Shown: positions 36,168 through 43,534 of the stretch, in pieces
Numbering within the stretch: the first letter of the stretch is position 1
Layout of the letters: each line of letters starts with the position of its first letter
Origin: Terriglobales bacterium
Lineage (GTDB): Bacteria; Acidobacteriota; Terriglobia; Terriglobales; Acidobacteriaceae
Direction of reading: 5' to 3'
Length of the DNA: 64,000 bases
Assembly: GCA_035567895.1 (NCBI GenBank)
Contig: DATMPC010000058.1
Location: 62,001-126,000, forward strand
Notes under the pieces: model-generated
What the model was told of the DNA's origin: nothing
What the model saw: the letters and a program-made list of their open reading frames with translations, nothing else
Databases searched by the model: none
Made by a program: the position numbers and the translations under genes

Positions 36168-37010
36168 ATGATCACCGACTGCCACGTTCACATTCAGCCT
36201 GTGGAGATGTTCAAGCCGGCGGCTTTGGCTGTGATGAAGAAGAAGCGGGCGAACTTCGACGAAATCGTCGAATTCTGCCGGTCGCCTAAGAAGTTTCTTC
36301 ATCACCTCGATCAGATTGGCGTCGATCGGGCGGTCCTCATCAACTATGTGGCCCCGGAGTTGATGGGTTTTACGCCTGAGGTCAATGAGTTTGTTGCCAA
36401 GTATGTGAAGGAAGACCCGAAGCGATTGATCCCGTGTGGCAGCGTGCACCCGCGACACACTAGCAATGTCGAGCGGGATATGAAGCAGATTGTGCGGCTC
36501 GGCATACGCATGATCAAAGTGCATCCGCCTCACCAATTGCTCTATCCCAACGATTACTTGAACGGCGTGAAAGAGTTGGGGACGATCTATCGTGTAGCCG
36601 AACAAAACGGCATTCCCATAATGGTTCATACCGGAACGTCGATTTTTCCTGGAGCACGAAATAAATACGGCGATCCGATCTATGTCGACGATGTGGCAGT
36701 CGATTTTCCTGAACTGAAAATCCTGCTTGCCCATGGCGGACGTCCGCTCTGGATGCAGACAGCGTTCTTTTTGGTCCGGCGGCATCAGAATGTCTACTTA
36801 GACATAAGCGGCATCCCTCCAAAGACTCTGCTCAAGTACTTTCCTCGGCTGGAAGAAATTGCGGACAAGACGCTGTTCGGTACGGACTGGCCGGGGCCAG
36901 GCGTGCCCGAGATCAAGCAGAACCTCGAGGATTTTCGCAGTCTGGCCATTAGTGAGGCGGTCAAACAGCAGATCCTGAGTAGGACGGCTTTGTCGATCTG
37001 GCCGGCCTAA
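36168..37010 (+). CDS. Amidohydrolase-2 family hydrolase/decarboxylase
   Basis: 280 residues. Metal-ligand motifs of the family are present: HVH (H6, H8), the His of IMVHTG, the His of LLAHGG and the Asp of LFGTDWPG. The fold is a TIM barrel; relatives include ACMSD, gamma-resorcylate decarboxylase and lactone hydrolases. Placement after the CoA-thioester and molybdenum-enzyme genes suggests a role in breaking down a ring-derived intermediate, though a vapBC pair intervenes. Decarboxylase or hydrolase cannot be decided by eye. Confidence 0.82.
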   Translation: MITDCHVHIQPVEMFKPAALAVMKKKRANFDEIVEFCRSPKKFLHHLDQIGVDRAVLINYVAPELMGFTPEVNEFVAKYVKEDPKRLIPCGSVHPRHTSNVERDMKQIVRLGIRMIKVHPPHQLLYPNDYLNGVKELGTIYRVAEQNGIPIMVHTGTSIFPGARNKYGDPIYVDDVAVDFPELKILLAHGGRPLWMQTAFFLVRRHQNVYLDISGIPPKTLLKYFPRLEEIADKTLFGTDWPGPGVPEIKQNLEDFRSLAISEAVKQQILSRTALSIWPA

Positions 37011-37226
37011 AACCGACGAGGCGAACACGGACGAGGCGAACACGAAGGTCACGAAGGGAATTGAAGAGGTCACGAAGACAGCAGGGACTTAGGTTCTGGG
37101 CCGATAGATCTCTGTTCCAACATTGTTTAGCACATGCTGTAGCAAAACGCGGCTCTAGACAACTTCAACCAAGCTTCGCGACCTCCGTTGTTGCCTTCGT
37201 GACCTTCGTGTTCGCCTCGTCGGTTT
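37011..37226. repeat. Inverted-repeat element, family 2
   Basis: Left arm 37011-37077 (CCGACGAGGCGAACACGAAGG words, partly duplicated as GACGAGGCGAACACG) is inverted at 37174-37226. It occupies most of the 37011-37334 gap between the amidohydrolase and citrate synthase. Nothing else is visible there. Confidence 0.75.
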
Positions 37227-37334
37227 GCCGGGTCTAAGAGTTTTCGTTTATAACAATGAGTTGCTCTCTGCGCGATGCGACTCACTGTGTTCGCGTGCTC
37301 GCCTTCGTTCGAATCGAGAGCGTTCGAGGTTTCC

Positions 37335-38468
37335 ATGTCCACCACGCCAGCCACAAAGGGTCTTGAGGGAATCGTAGCCGCTAATTCGGGGATTTGTTAC
37401 ATCGATGGAGACGAGGGAGTTCTCGCCTATCGCGGCATCGACATCCACGAACTCGCTCAGAACTCCAACTTTGAGGAAGTCTGCTACCTCCTGTGGTTCG
37501 GTAATCTTCCGAAAAGGGAAGAGCTAGAGCATTTCCGGCAGCGGCTAGGAGAGTCGCGGAAACTCGATCCCGGCGTTATCGAGATGATGCGGAACTTCCC
37601 CAAAAACGCTACGCCGATGGAGGTTCTGCGAACCGCAGTCTCGGCGCTCTCTTTCTATGATCCCGACGAGAAGGCAGTCGATCACGACTCGAATGTGCGC
37701 AAAGCGTATGCGCTTACTTCGCAGATCGCGATGATCGTTGCGACTTATGATCGAATCCGAAAAGGGAAGAAGGTTGTCGATGCCGATCCGAAGCTTTCCC
37801 ACGCTGCCCACTTCCTGTTGCAGCTTACCGGCGAGAAACCTTCTTCAACCGCAGAAAAAGCTCTCGATATCGCTCTCATTCTTCATGCTGACCACGAACT
37901 GAATGCTTCCACCTTCGCTGCTCGGGTGACGGCCGCGACGTTATCAGACATGCATTCCGCCATTACCAGTGCAATCGGTGCATTAAAAGGGCCGTTGCAC
38001 GGCGGGGCAAACGAGGCGGTGATGCGCATGCTCTTCGCGCTGGATAAGGCAGGGCAGGACCCGGTGGAGCATGTGAAAGGTCTCTTGGCACAGAAGAAGA
38101 AGATCTCGGGATTCGGGCATCGCGTCTACACAACCGAAGACCCGCGCGCCACGCACCTGCGCAAGATGTCGGAGGATCTAGGACGCTCCAGCGGCAATCC
38201 GAAGTGGTTCGAGATGTCGCGCAAGATCGAGAAGTACATCAACGCTGAAAAGAAGCTCAATGCCAATGTGGACTTCTATTCTGCCTCGACCTATACCACT
38301 TTAGGACTCGACGTCGATCTGTTCACTCCTGTGTTTGCCGTCTCCCGGATTTCAGGCTGGGCCGCGCACGTAATCGAGCAACTCGATGACAATCGCCTGA
38401 TTCGTCCTCGTGCCGAGTATATTGGGCCGCGTTATCCGAGTAAGTACGTGCCGATGGAAAGGCGGTAA
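37335..38468 (+). CDS. gltA: Citrate synthase
   Basis: 377 residues from ATG 37335, with GAGG 6 bases upstream. The catalytic triad region is intact: H222 in GPLHGGANEAVM, H262 in GFGHRVY and D313 in NVDFYSAS. LHADHELNAST and the CoA-binding part are typical. The length matches the short type of citrate or 2-methylcitrate synthase (about 370-390 residues). It condenses acetyl-CoA (possibly also propionyl-CoA) with oxaloacetate, at the entrance of the TCA cycle. No prpB/prpD genes lie nearby, so citrate synthase is preferred. Confidence 0.92.
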   Translation: MSTTPATKGLEGIVAANSGICYIDGDEGVLAYRGIDIHELAQNSNFEEVCYLLWFGNLPKREELEHFRQRLGESRKLDPGVIEMMRNFPKNATPMEVLRTAVSALSFYDPDEKAVDHDSNVRKAYALTSQIAMIVATYDRIRKGKKVVDADPKLSHAAHFLLQLTGEKPSSTAEKALDIALILHADHELNASTFAARVTAATLSDMHSAITSAIGALKGPLHGGANEAVMRMLFALDKAGQDPVEHVKGLLAQKKKISGFGHRVYTTEDPRATHLRKMSEDLGRSSGNPKWFEMSRKIEKYINAEKKLNANVDFYSASTYTTLGLDVDLFTPVFAVSRISGWAAHVIEQLDDNRLIRPRAEYIGPRYPSKYVPMERR

Positions 38469-38497
38469 GCATGGGCGTTCTCTTCGTGCCCCCTGCA

Positions 38498-38665
38498 CTG
38501 TCATCCTGCGGCCCGTCGTTGACCGAAGGATCTCCCTTGATGTTTAAGGCTAGATTGCCTCATGGCGTTTTGGCCCAGATTCTCAACCAGAAAGCCGGGA
38601 TATGGCGAGTAAGCTGGATGCGTTCCGGGAGGTCTTTCGTCCAAAAGAGGGCCTCAGGATGTCAG
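38498..38665. repeat. Inverted-repeat element, family 1 copy C
   Basis: Left arm 38498-38541 (CTGTCATCCTGCGGCCC, CCGAAGGATCTCCC) is inverted at 38618-38665 (GGGAGGTCTTTCGTCC, AAAAGAGGGCCTCAGGATG). It lies between citrate synthase and the second toxin-antitoxin pair. Confidence 0.75.
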
Positions 38666-38721
38666 GGATAGAGGGGTTCTGTCTCTCCCGGCCACGCGGA
38701 ATGGCATATCCAAGTGGCATT

Positions 38722-38739
38722 TGCCATTTTGAAATGGCA
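38722..38739. promoter_or_regulatory. Palindromic operator candidate of the second toxin-antitoxin pair
   Basis: TGCCATTT-TG-AAATGGCA is a perfect 8-bp dyad ending 10 bases before the antitoxin ATG. Two further TGGCAT boxes lie at 38702-38707 and 38715-38720. The arrangement fits autorepression by an AbrB-type antitoxin. Confidence 0.55.
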
Positions 38740-38749
38740 TAATAAGTCT

Positions 38750-39010
38750 ATGAATATTCGGGTGGATAAGGCGGGGCGAATCGTCCTTCCCAAGCCGGTG
38801 CGGGATCGTCTGGGACTAAAGGCCGGCGCTAGTCTTGAGATCTCTGAAAACACCGAAGGGCTCTTCCTGCGGCCAACTGTCTCCCGAAGTAGTCTGGTCA
38901 AGCGCAACGGAAGATGGGTCTACACCGGCAAGGCTCCTCGGCAAATCAATTGGGAGCGTCTCGTTGAAGAAGACCGCGAACTTCGCGACAGGGAACTGTT
39001 CGAGCGGTGA
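38750..39010 (+). CDS. AbrB/SpoVT-type antitoxin
   Basis: 86 residues from ATG 38750. The AbrB motif (NIRVDKAGRIVLPKPVRDRL) occupies the first 45 residues; the charged C-terminus (WERLVEEDRELRDRELFER) should contact the toxin. The stop overlaps the toxin GTG. Not closely similar to the antitoxin at 35801. Confidence 0.87.
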   Translation: MNIRVDKAGRIVLPKPVRDRLGLKAGASLEISENTEGLFLRPTVSRSSLVKRNGRWVYTGKAPRQINWERLVEEDRELRDRELFER

Positions 39011-39444
39011 AGGTTTACGTCGATACCAACATCGTTGTCGCCAGTATCGTGGATACTCACATCCACTATCAGCAGTGCAAGCCGCTGATGGACGACATCG
39101 GCAGAGGAAAGTATCAAGGTTTCATCAGCGGGCACGGTCTAACCGAAATCTATTCCGTGATGACTCGAACACCTTTCGTTCCGCGCTTCCGACCAATCGA
39201 TGTTTGGCAAATTCTAGTAGACGATATTCTTCCCGCGCTTCAATTCGTTGCGCTAAGCAACAGTGATTATCGAAACATCGTTCAAGACTGCGCGAGCATG
39301 GGATTCGTAAGTGGTCGCGTTCATGATCTCGCGCACTTGCGTGCCGCCGAGAAGGCAGGCTGCCAGCGAATATACACGTTCGATGTGCGGGGTTTTCAAG
39401 TTCTTGCTCCGAACCTGAGCAGCCGTATTGTCATGCCACAGTAG
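39007..39444 (+). CDS. PIN-domain toxin
   Basis: 145 residues from GTG 39007, overlapping the antitoxin stop (GTGA). PIN acidic residues: Asp6 in VYVDTNIVVA, Glu in HGLTEIYSVM, Asp in GRVHDLAHLRAA and Asp in YTFDVRGF. Probable sequence-specific RNase of the VapC type, held inactive by its partner. Together with 35400-36046 this makes two such systems within 4 kb. Confidence 0.86.
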   Translation: MKVYVDTNIVVASIVDTHIHYQQCKPLMDDIGRGKYQGFISGHGLTEIYSVMTRTPFVPRFRPIDVWQILVDDILPALQFVALSNSDYRNIVQDCASMGFVSGRVHDLAHLRAAEKAGCQRIYTFDVRGFQVLAPNLSSRIVMPQ

Positions 39445-39470
39445 TTAGACCATTCGCCTACAATAGATCC

Positions 39471-40625
39471 ATGCACCGCGTGTACCTCGACAGTAATGCG
39501 ACCACGCCGCTTCTGCCCGAAGTGTTTGAGGCGATGCGGCCGTATTACCTAGAGGAATTCGGGAATGCTTCGTCCATCCATCATCACGGGCAGCACGCGC
39601 GGGCTGCAGTAGAACGAGCGCGCGAGTCAGTCGCCAAACTGCTGGGATGCCGCGCGGCCGAGGTTGTGTTCACGAGTGGCGGCACAGAGGCGGATAACCT
39701 TGCCGTCTTCGGCTTAGTGCGGGCCCGCGACCACGTCATTACTTCGCAGATTGAGCATCATGCCGTGCTCAACGCTTGCAAACGGCTGGAGCAGCGAGGC
39801 TTCGAAGTTACGTATTTGCGCGTAGATGACCGGGGGCTCGTCGATCCCAATGAGCTGCGTCGTGCGTTGCAGCCGAATACCAAGCTCATCTCGATCATGA
39901 TGGCGAACAACGAGACCGGAGTTCTGCAGCCGGTGGAAGAGATTGGGCGGATTGCGACTGAAGCGGATGTTTATTTTCATACCGACGCAGTGCAGGCGGC
40001 AGGGAAAGTTCCGATCGATGTGAAGAAGATCGGTTGCGACCTGCTTTCCATTTCGGGACACAAGTTTCATGGACCGCAAGGTACCGGCGCGATGTTTGTT
40101 CGGCGGGGAACGTTGATCGAGCCTCTGTTTTTCGGCGGAAATCACGAACGCCAGCGGCGCGCAGGCACGGAGAATCTGCCGGGCATCATCGGTTTGGGCT
40201 GCGCGGCTGAGATTGCTATGCATGGATTTGCTGATGGCGGTGTTTCTCGGGTGGCGGAATTGCGTGACCGCCTGGAATCCACGTTGCTCGACCAGATTGA
40301 CGCCGCGGGAGTGAATAGTGGTGGGGCTCCGCGTGTTCCAAACACGAGCAATGTCTACTTCGATCACATTGAAGGCGAGGCGATGGTGATTGCACTGGAT
40401 CTTAAGGGGCTCGCCGTTTCTACCGGAGCGGCGTGTTCTTCAGGCGCGATTGAGCCGTCGCATGTGCTGACGGCTATGGGCCTTCCGCCGGAGAGAGCGC
40501 GTGCCAGCATTCGTTTTAGTTTAGGAAAGCAGAACACAGAGGAAGACGTTGATTTTGCGCTGTCTGTTATTCCGGCTACGCTTACGCGCCTGCGTGAACT
40601 CTCGCCGACATACACCGCGACCTAG
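39471..40625 (+). CDS. Cysteine desulfurase (NifS/IscS family)
   Basis: 384 residues. PLP-binding Lys198 in SISGHKFHGPQG, the active-site loop Cys322 in STGAACSSGAIEPSH, cofactor-contact motifs TSGGTEADNLA and TDAVQAAGK, and RAGTENLPGIIG are all present. It removes sulfur from cysteine as a persulfide for Fe-S, tRNA or molybdenum-cofactor sulfuration. The gene has no isc/suf partners here. Immediately after the stop codon begins a long inverted repeat. Confidence 0.92.
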   Translation: MHRVYLDSNATTPLLPEVFEAMRPYYLEEFGNASSIHHHGQHARAAVERARESVAKLLGCRAAEVVFTSGGTEADNLAVFGLVRARDHVITSQIEHHAVLNACKRLEQRGFEVTYLRVDDRGLVDPNELRRALQPNTKLISIMMANNETGVLQPVEEIGRIATEADVYFHTDAVQAAGKVPIDVKKIGCDLLSISGHKFHGPQGTGAMFVRRGTLIEPLFFGGNHERQRRAGTENLPGIIGLGCAAEIAMHGFADGGVSRVAELRDRLESTLLDQIDAAGVNSGGAPRVPNTSNVYFDHIEGEAMVIALDLKGLAVSTGAACSSGAIEPSHVLTAMGLPPERARASIRFSLGKQNTEEDVDFALSVIPATLTRLRELSPTYTAT

Positions 40626-40817
40626 CTAACCCAGGGCTTCCGCCACTGGGCTGACCTTTAGCCACCGGGCCTCCGCCCTCGCATTGTTGGGCGATGCGTT
40701 GTGTGCAGCAGTCCGCTACCAGAAGGAATGAAAGAGCGTCACCCCATCGGAGCCGGAGTCTAAGGGCCGTAGGCCCGATGGCTAAAGGTCAGCCCAGTGG
40801 CGGAAGCCCTGGGTTAG
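40626..40817. repeat. Long inverted repeat, 39-bp perfect arms
   Basis: 40626-40664 is perfectly inverted at 40779-40817; imperfect pairing extends inward to about 40679 and 40763. It begins at the base after the cysteine desulfurase stop and fills half of the 40626-41043 gap. The rest of the gap, up to the propeller gene, contains nothing recognisable. Confidence 0.85.
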
Positions 40818-41043
40818 TTTGGCGAGGCGAGACGGAGCGCCGGAGGCGCGCGACTCTGTTTGATCCTCCATTCTCGATGTTCTGGCAAAAATCCGTCCGG
40901 CGGCGGCCGGAACTACGGCGGAGGGCGCCCGGGTTCGTTTCTGTTGTTACCATGATGTTCAAGATAGACGGGCTTGAAAGTAGCGCGGGTGCTCACGTCT
41001 ATTTACAATCGAAACAGTGGACCAAATACATTCGGGAGTAGGG

Positions 41044-42348
41044 ATGAAGTTTCCGCGCTTGGCCGCCGTCGCGTCGGCGGTGGTTGTTTGCTTTTTGATT
41101 AGTGGATGTGGCGATACATTTCGGCCGGTAGCGACTCCGCTGCCGCAACCTTCTCCTGATCCTCAGCCCTTTCGTCTGGCAGTGATGACTGCGTGCGAAC
41201 TTGGACCCGGAGGACTAACTCCGTGTAATCCTAGCGGAGCCACGGGTCAGGTCAGCGATATAAACGTTTCCGGAGATAGCGTAGAGGGGGTTGTTCCCGT
41301 CGGTCGAAGTCCATTGTTTGCCCTTGTGCAGAACTCGGGAGCTGTTGCCGTCATCACAACTGCAGACTTTGACAACGACACGGTCTCACAACATACGGAC
41401 AATCACATTACTGCGAATTCGGCAGGCGTTGTGTCCGCTCCCACTACGATCGGCCTTCCGCCAGGAGCCCAGCCGATTTCGCTCGCCAGTGCGAACGGCG
41501 CCTTATACGTCGCGGAGTTCGGCCGTGGCGTGGTTGGCGTGGTCGGTGGATTTCCTCTCGCCCTCACAACCGAGATTCCGGTTGGGACAAACCCCGTAAA
41601 TCTCGGCTTGCTGCCAAACTCCAGCAAGGTTTATGTCGTGAACCGAGGCTCCAACTCCGTAACGGCAATCTCAACGGCTAACAACAACGTAGTGGCGACG
41701 ATTCCGGTTGGATCAGGCCCGGCGTGGACCGTTGCTTCCGCCGATAGCAGCCGCGTGTTTGTCGTGAATCAAGGTTCCGGAAGTGTGAGTGTTATCGACG
41801 CCACGAGCGACACAGTCATCGCTACCGTCACCGTAGGAAGTTCGCCTAACTACGCCGTGTTCGATGCGAGGAATCAGCGTGTTGTGGTTACGAATCCAGG
41901 TTCGAATACGGTAAGCGTGATCAATGCCGATCCTACTTCGCCAGCGTTCAACAACGTGACGAATGTGGCAGTAGGAGTGAATCCTGTTTCAGTGACTGCG
42001 CTGGCCGATGGTACCCGCATCTATGTCGCGAATACCGGCTCGAATTCGGTGAGTGTTATTAACAGCCTGAGTCTTGCGGTGTCGAAGACGATTTCGCTTT
42101 CTTCGACCATAACCGCGGCCGATCAGACCCCGAGCCCAGTTTGGATCGCCTCAGATTCGCAGAGCCTGAAGGTCTTTACTGCGAATCGTGATTCCCGGAA
42201 TGCATCCGTGATCCTGACTTCAACCGACTCGGAGCTGTCGGATTCGGCGGGCAAGCCGATTCGCATACCGGCTCCAAACTTCGATCCTACTTGTGCGGGA
42301 GCTTCGTGCGTGAGGCTTAGTCCGGTGTTTATTGCCGTCGGCGGGTGA
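41044..42348 (+). CDS. YVTN-type beta-propeller lipoprotein
   Basis: 434 residues from ATG 41044, with CGGGAG 6 bases upstream. The signal peptide ends in a lipobox, LISGC. The body consists of about seven repeats of the YVTN type, such as SKVYVVNRGSNSVTAI, SRVFVVNQGSGSVSVID and TRIYVANTGSNSVSVIN, each followed by a VGSSP/VGVNP turn. It is a surface or periplasmic propeller. Such proteins bind ligands or cell-surface material; no enzymatic motif. Flanked by inverted repeats on both sides. Confidence 0.85.
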   Translation: MKFPRLAAVASAVVVCFLISGCGDTFRPVATPLPQPSPDPQPFRLAVMTACELGPGGLTPCNPSGATGQVSDINVSGDSVEGVVPVGRSPLFALVQNSGAVAVITTADFDNDTVSQHTDNHITANSAGVVSAPTTIGLPPGAQPISLASANGALYVAEFGRGVVGVVGGFPLALTTEIPVGTNPVNLGLLPNSSKVYVVNRGSNSVTAISTANNNVVATIPVGSGPAWTVASADSSRVFVVNQGSGSVSVIDATSDTVIATVTVGSSPNYAVFDARNQRVVVTNPGSNTVSVINADPTSPAFNNVTNVAVGVNPVSVTALADGTRIYVANTGSNSVSVINSLSLAVSKTISLSSTITAADQTPSPVWIASDSQSLKVFTANRDSRNASVILTSTDSELSDSAGKPIRIPAPNFDPTCAGASCVRLSPVFIAVGG

Positions 42349-42354
42349 GGAAGT

Positions 42355-42512
42355 CTTTTCACCACGGAGACACGGAGTCACGGAGAACGGCCTTTTTAAG
42401 TAATTCCAACCTGACAGACTTATAGGGCTCGCAGAGGGGAGTCGCTGGTTGCACGGCGTGCGGGAAGTGAGTTTCCCGATTCTGCTTTTCTCCGTGTCTC
42501 CGTGGTGAAAGG
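42355..42512. repeat. Inverted repeat, family 2-like
   Basis: TCTTTTCACCACGGAGACAC at 42355-42374, continuing GGAGTCACGGAG, is inverted at 42488-42512 (TTCTCCGTGTCTCCGTGGTG). It lies between the propeller gene and the convergent end of the chemotaxis operon (cheX). Confidence 0.7.
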
Positions 42513-42527
42513 GCAGTTCGCGAGAAG

Positions 42528-43028
42528 CTACCCCACCACAGCGGCGGTCCGCTCTTCTTTCCTTCGGCGGTTGTAGTGCATGGCGATGTTCATGTACACG
42601 CCACCTTTTGCGGTGTCGAAGCACATCACTAGCGCTTCGGTCTCTTCATTGCCGCTTAGACCTTGCTCGGCTGCGTGGATCTGGGGTGGAGAGATCTTGA
42701 AACGGAATCCCTGATCGTTGAGGCTGGTGACGGCATTTCCGATCACCATATTGGCGAGCTCGCAGACGGTTTCGCGCACCAGGTCATCTGAAGGTTGCAC
42801 TTCGCCGCCCGCTAAGTGCGCAGCTATCTGTGTGGCTGTCTTCGGATTGGTATCGAGGATGATGCGTCCTTCGATGTCGCCATTGATCTCGATGATGGCG
42901 GCTACGCCTTTGCGGCGATAGGTTTCCTCCTCCATGCTTAGGTCGCCGATACGAGTCTCGCACTGCAGGCTCTCGGCGAGCACAGCGTCGGCGGAATTGA
43001 TGAACGGTTGGATCAGCTCCATCTTCAT
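42528..43028 (-). CDS. cheX: CheX-family CheY-phosphate phosphatase
   Basis: 166 residues. GGAGGAAG precedes the ATG at 43028, spanning the cheY stop. The fold and active-site motif E90-L-A-N93 (CELANMVIGNA) match the ExxN signature of CheX/CheC/FliY phosphatases, with the preceding domain DGRIIL-like (GDIEGRIILDT). It would shorten the lifetime of phosphorylated CheY. It is the last gene of the operon, 2 bases after cheY. Confidence 0.88.
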   Translation of the reverse strand: MKMELIQPFINSADAVLAESLQCETRIGDLSMEEETYRRKGVAAIIEINGDIEGRIILDTNPKTATQIAAHLAGGEVQPSDDLVRETVCELANMVIGNAVTSLNDQGFRFKISPPQIHAAEQGLSGNEETEALVMCFDTAKGGVYMNIAMHYNRRRKEERTAAVVG

Positions 43029-43030
43029 GG

Positions 43031-43474
43031 CTAGCTTCCTCCCGCGCCCACAGTTTGCGCGGTGAGCACATCGTCGCCCATCACGTAGCGGAGCACTTCA
43101 TAGAGAACGTCGGCCTTTACCGGCTTCTGCACGAAATGGCGAGCGCCCTTTTGCAGGGCAGCGACGATGTTCTCCTGGTAGCCCACCGAGGAGACCATTA
43201 CGACGCGCGCTTGTGGATACTGGCGAACGATGCGTTCCGCGGCCTCGATGCCTTCCATTTGAGGCATGGTGATGTCCATCAGCACCAAATCAGGATGGAG
43301 TCGCTCGTACTCGGTGATCGCAGTGCAGCCGTCGCCCGCTTCGCCCACAACTTCGCCACCAAAGGACTCCAGCATCTTGGCGAGGTTCTTGCGCGCGAAG
43401 ATCGAGTCGTCGACTATCAGAAAGCGCACTGGCTTGTTGTCCTTGGCTCGAACCAATGCAGCAAATTGCTCCAT
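43031..43474 (-). CDS. cheY: CheY-like chemotaxis response regulator
   Basis: 147 residues from ATG 43474 (AAGGAG 9 bases upstream). Receiver motifs: acidic pair D22/D23 in LIVDDS, phosphoacceptor D67 in LVLMDITMP, Ser in VMVSSVG and Lys in FVQKPV. A short N-terminal extension of about 16 residues precedes the fold. Single domain; its phosphoryl donor should be CheA (44623), its phosphatase CheX next door. Confidence 0.9.
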   Translation of the reverse strand: MEQFAALVRAKDNKPVRFLIVDDSIFARKNLAKMLESFGGEVVGEAGDGCTAITEYERLHPDLVLMDITMPQMEGIEAAERIVRQYPQARVVMVSSVGYQENIVAALQKGARHFVQKPVKADVLYEVLRYVMGDDVLTAQTVGAGGS

Positions 43475-43489
43475 AATCGTTTCTCCTTA

Positions 43490-43534
43490 CGGCTTTGCCT
43501 TTGTGCCGGAATGGTCCCGGCTTTGCCTTTATGC
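43490..43534. repeat. Direct 17-bp duplication between cheB and cheY
   Basis: CGGCTTTGCCTTTGTGC (43490-43506) and CGGCTTTGCCTTTATGC (43518-43534) differ at one base. One copy overlaps the cheB stop codon and the other adjoins the cheY ribosome-binding site. It may be a small local duplication. Confidence 0.6.

Noticed and set aside
37295-37325. tRNA T-arm-like GTTCGAATC
   Set aside because: No acceptor stem or cloverleaf can be formed; it lies in the citrate synthase leader. No tRNA was found elsewhere.
37275-37334. Upstream extension of citrate synthase
   Set aside because: The first 20 codons have no family similarity, and a ribosome site lies just before ATG 37335.
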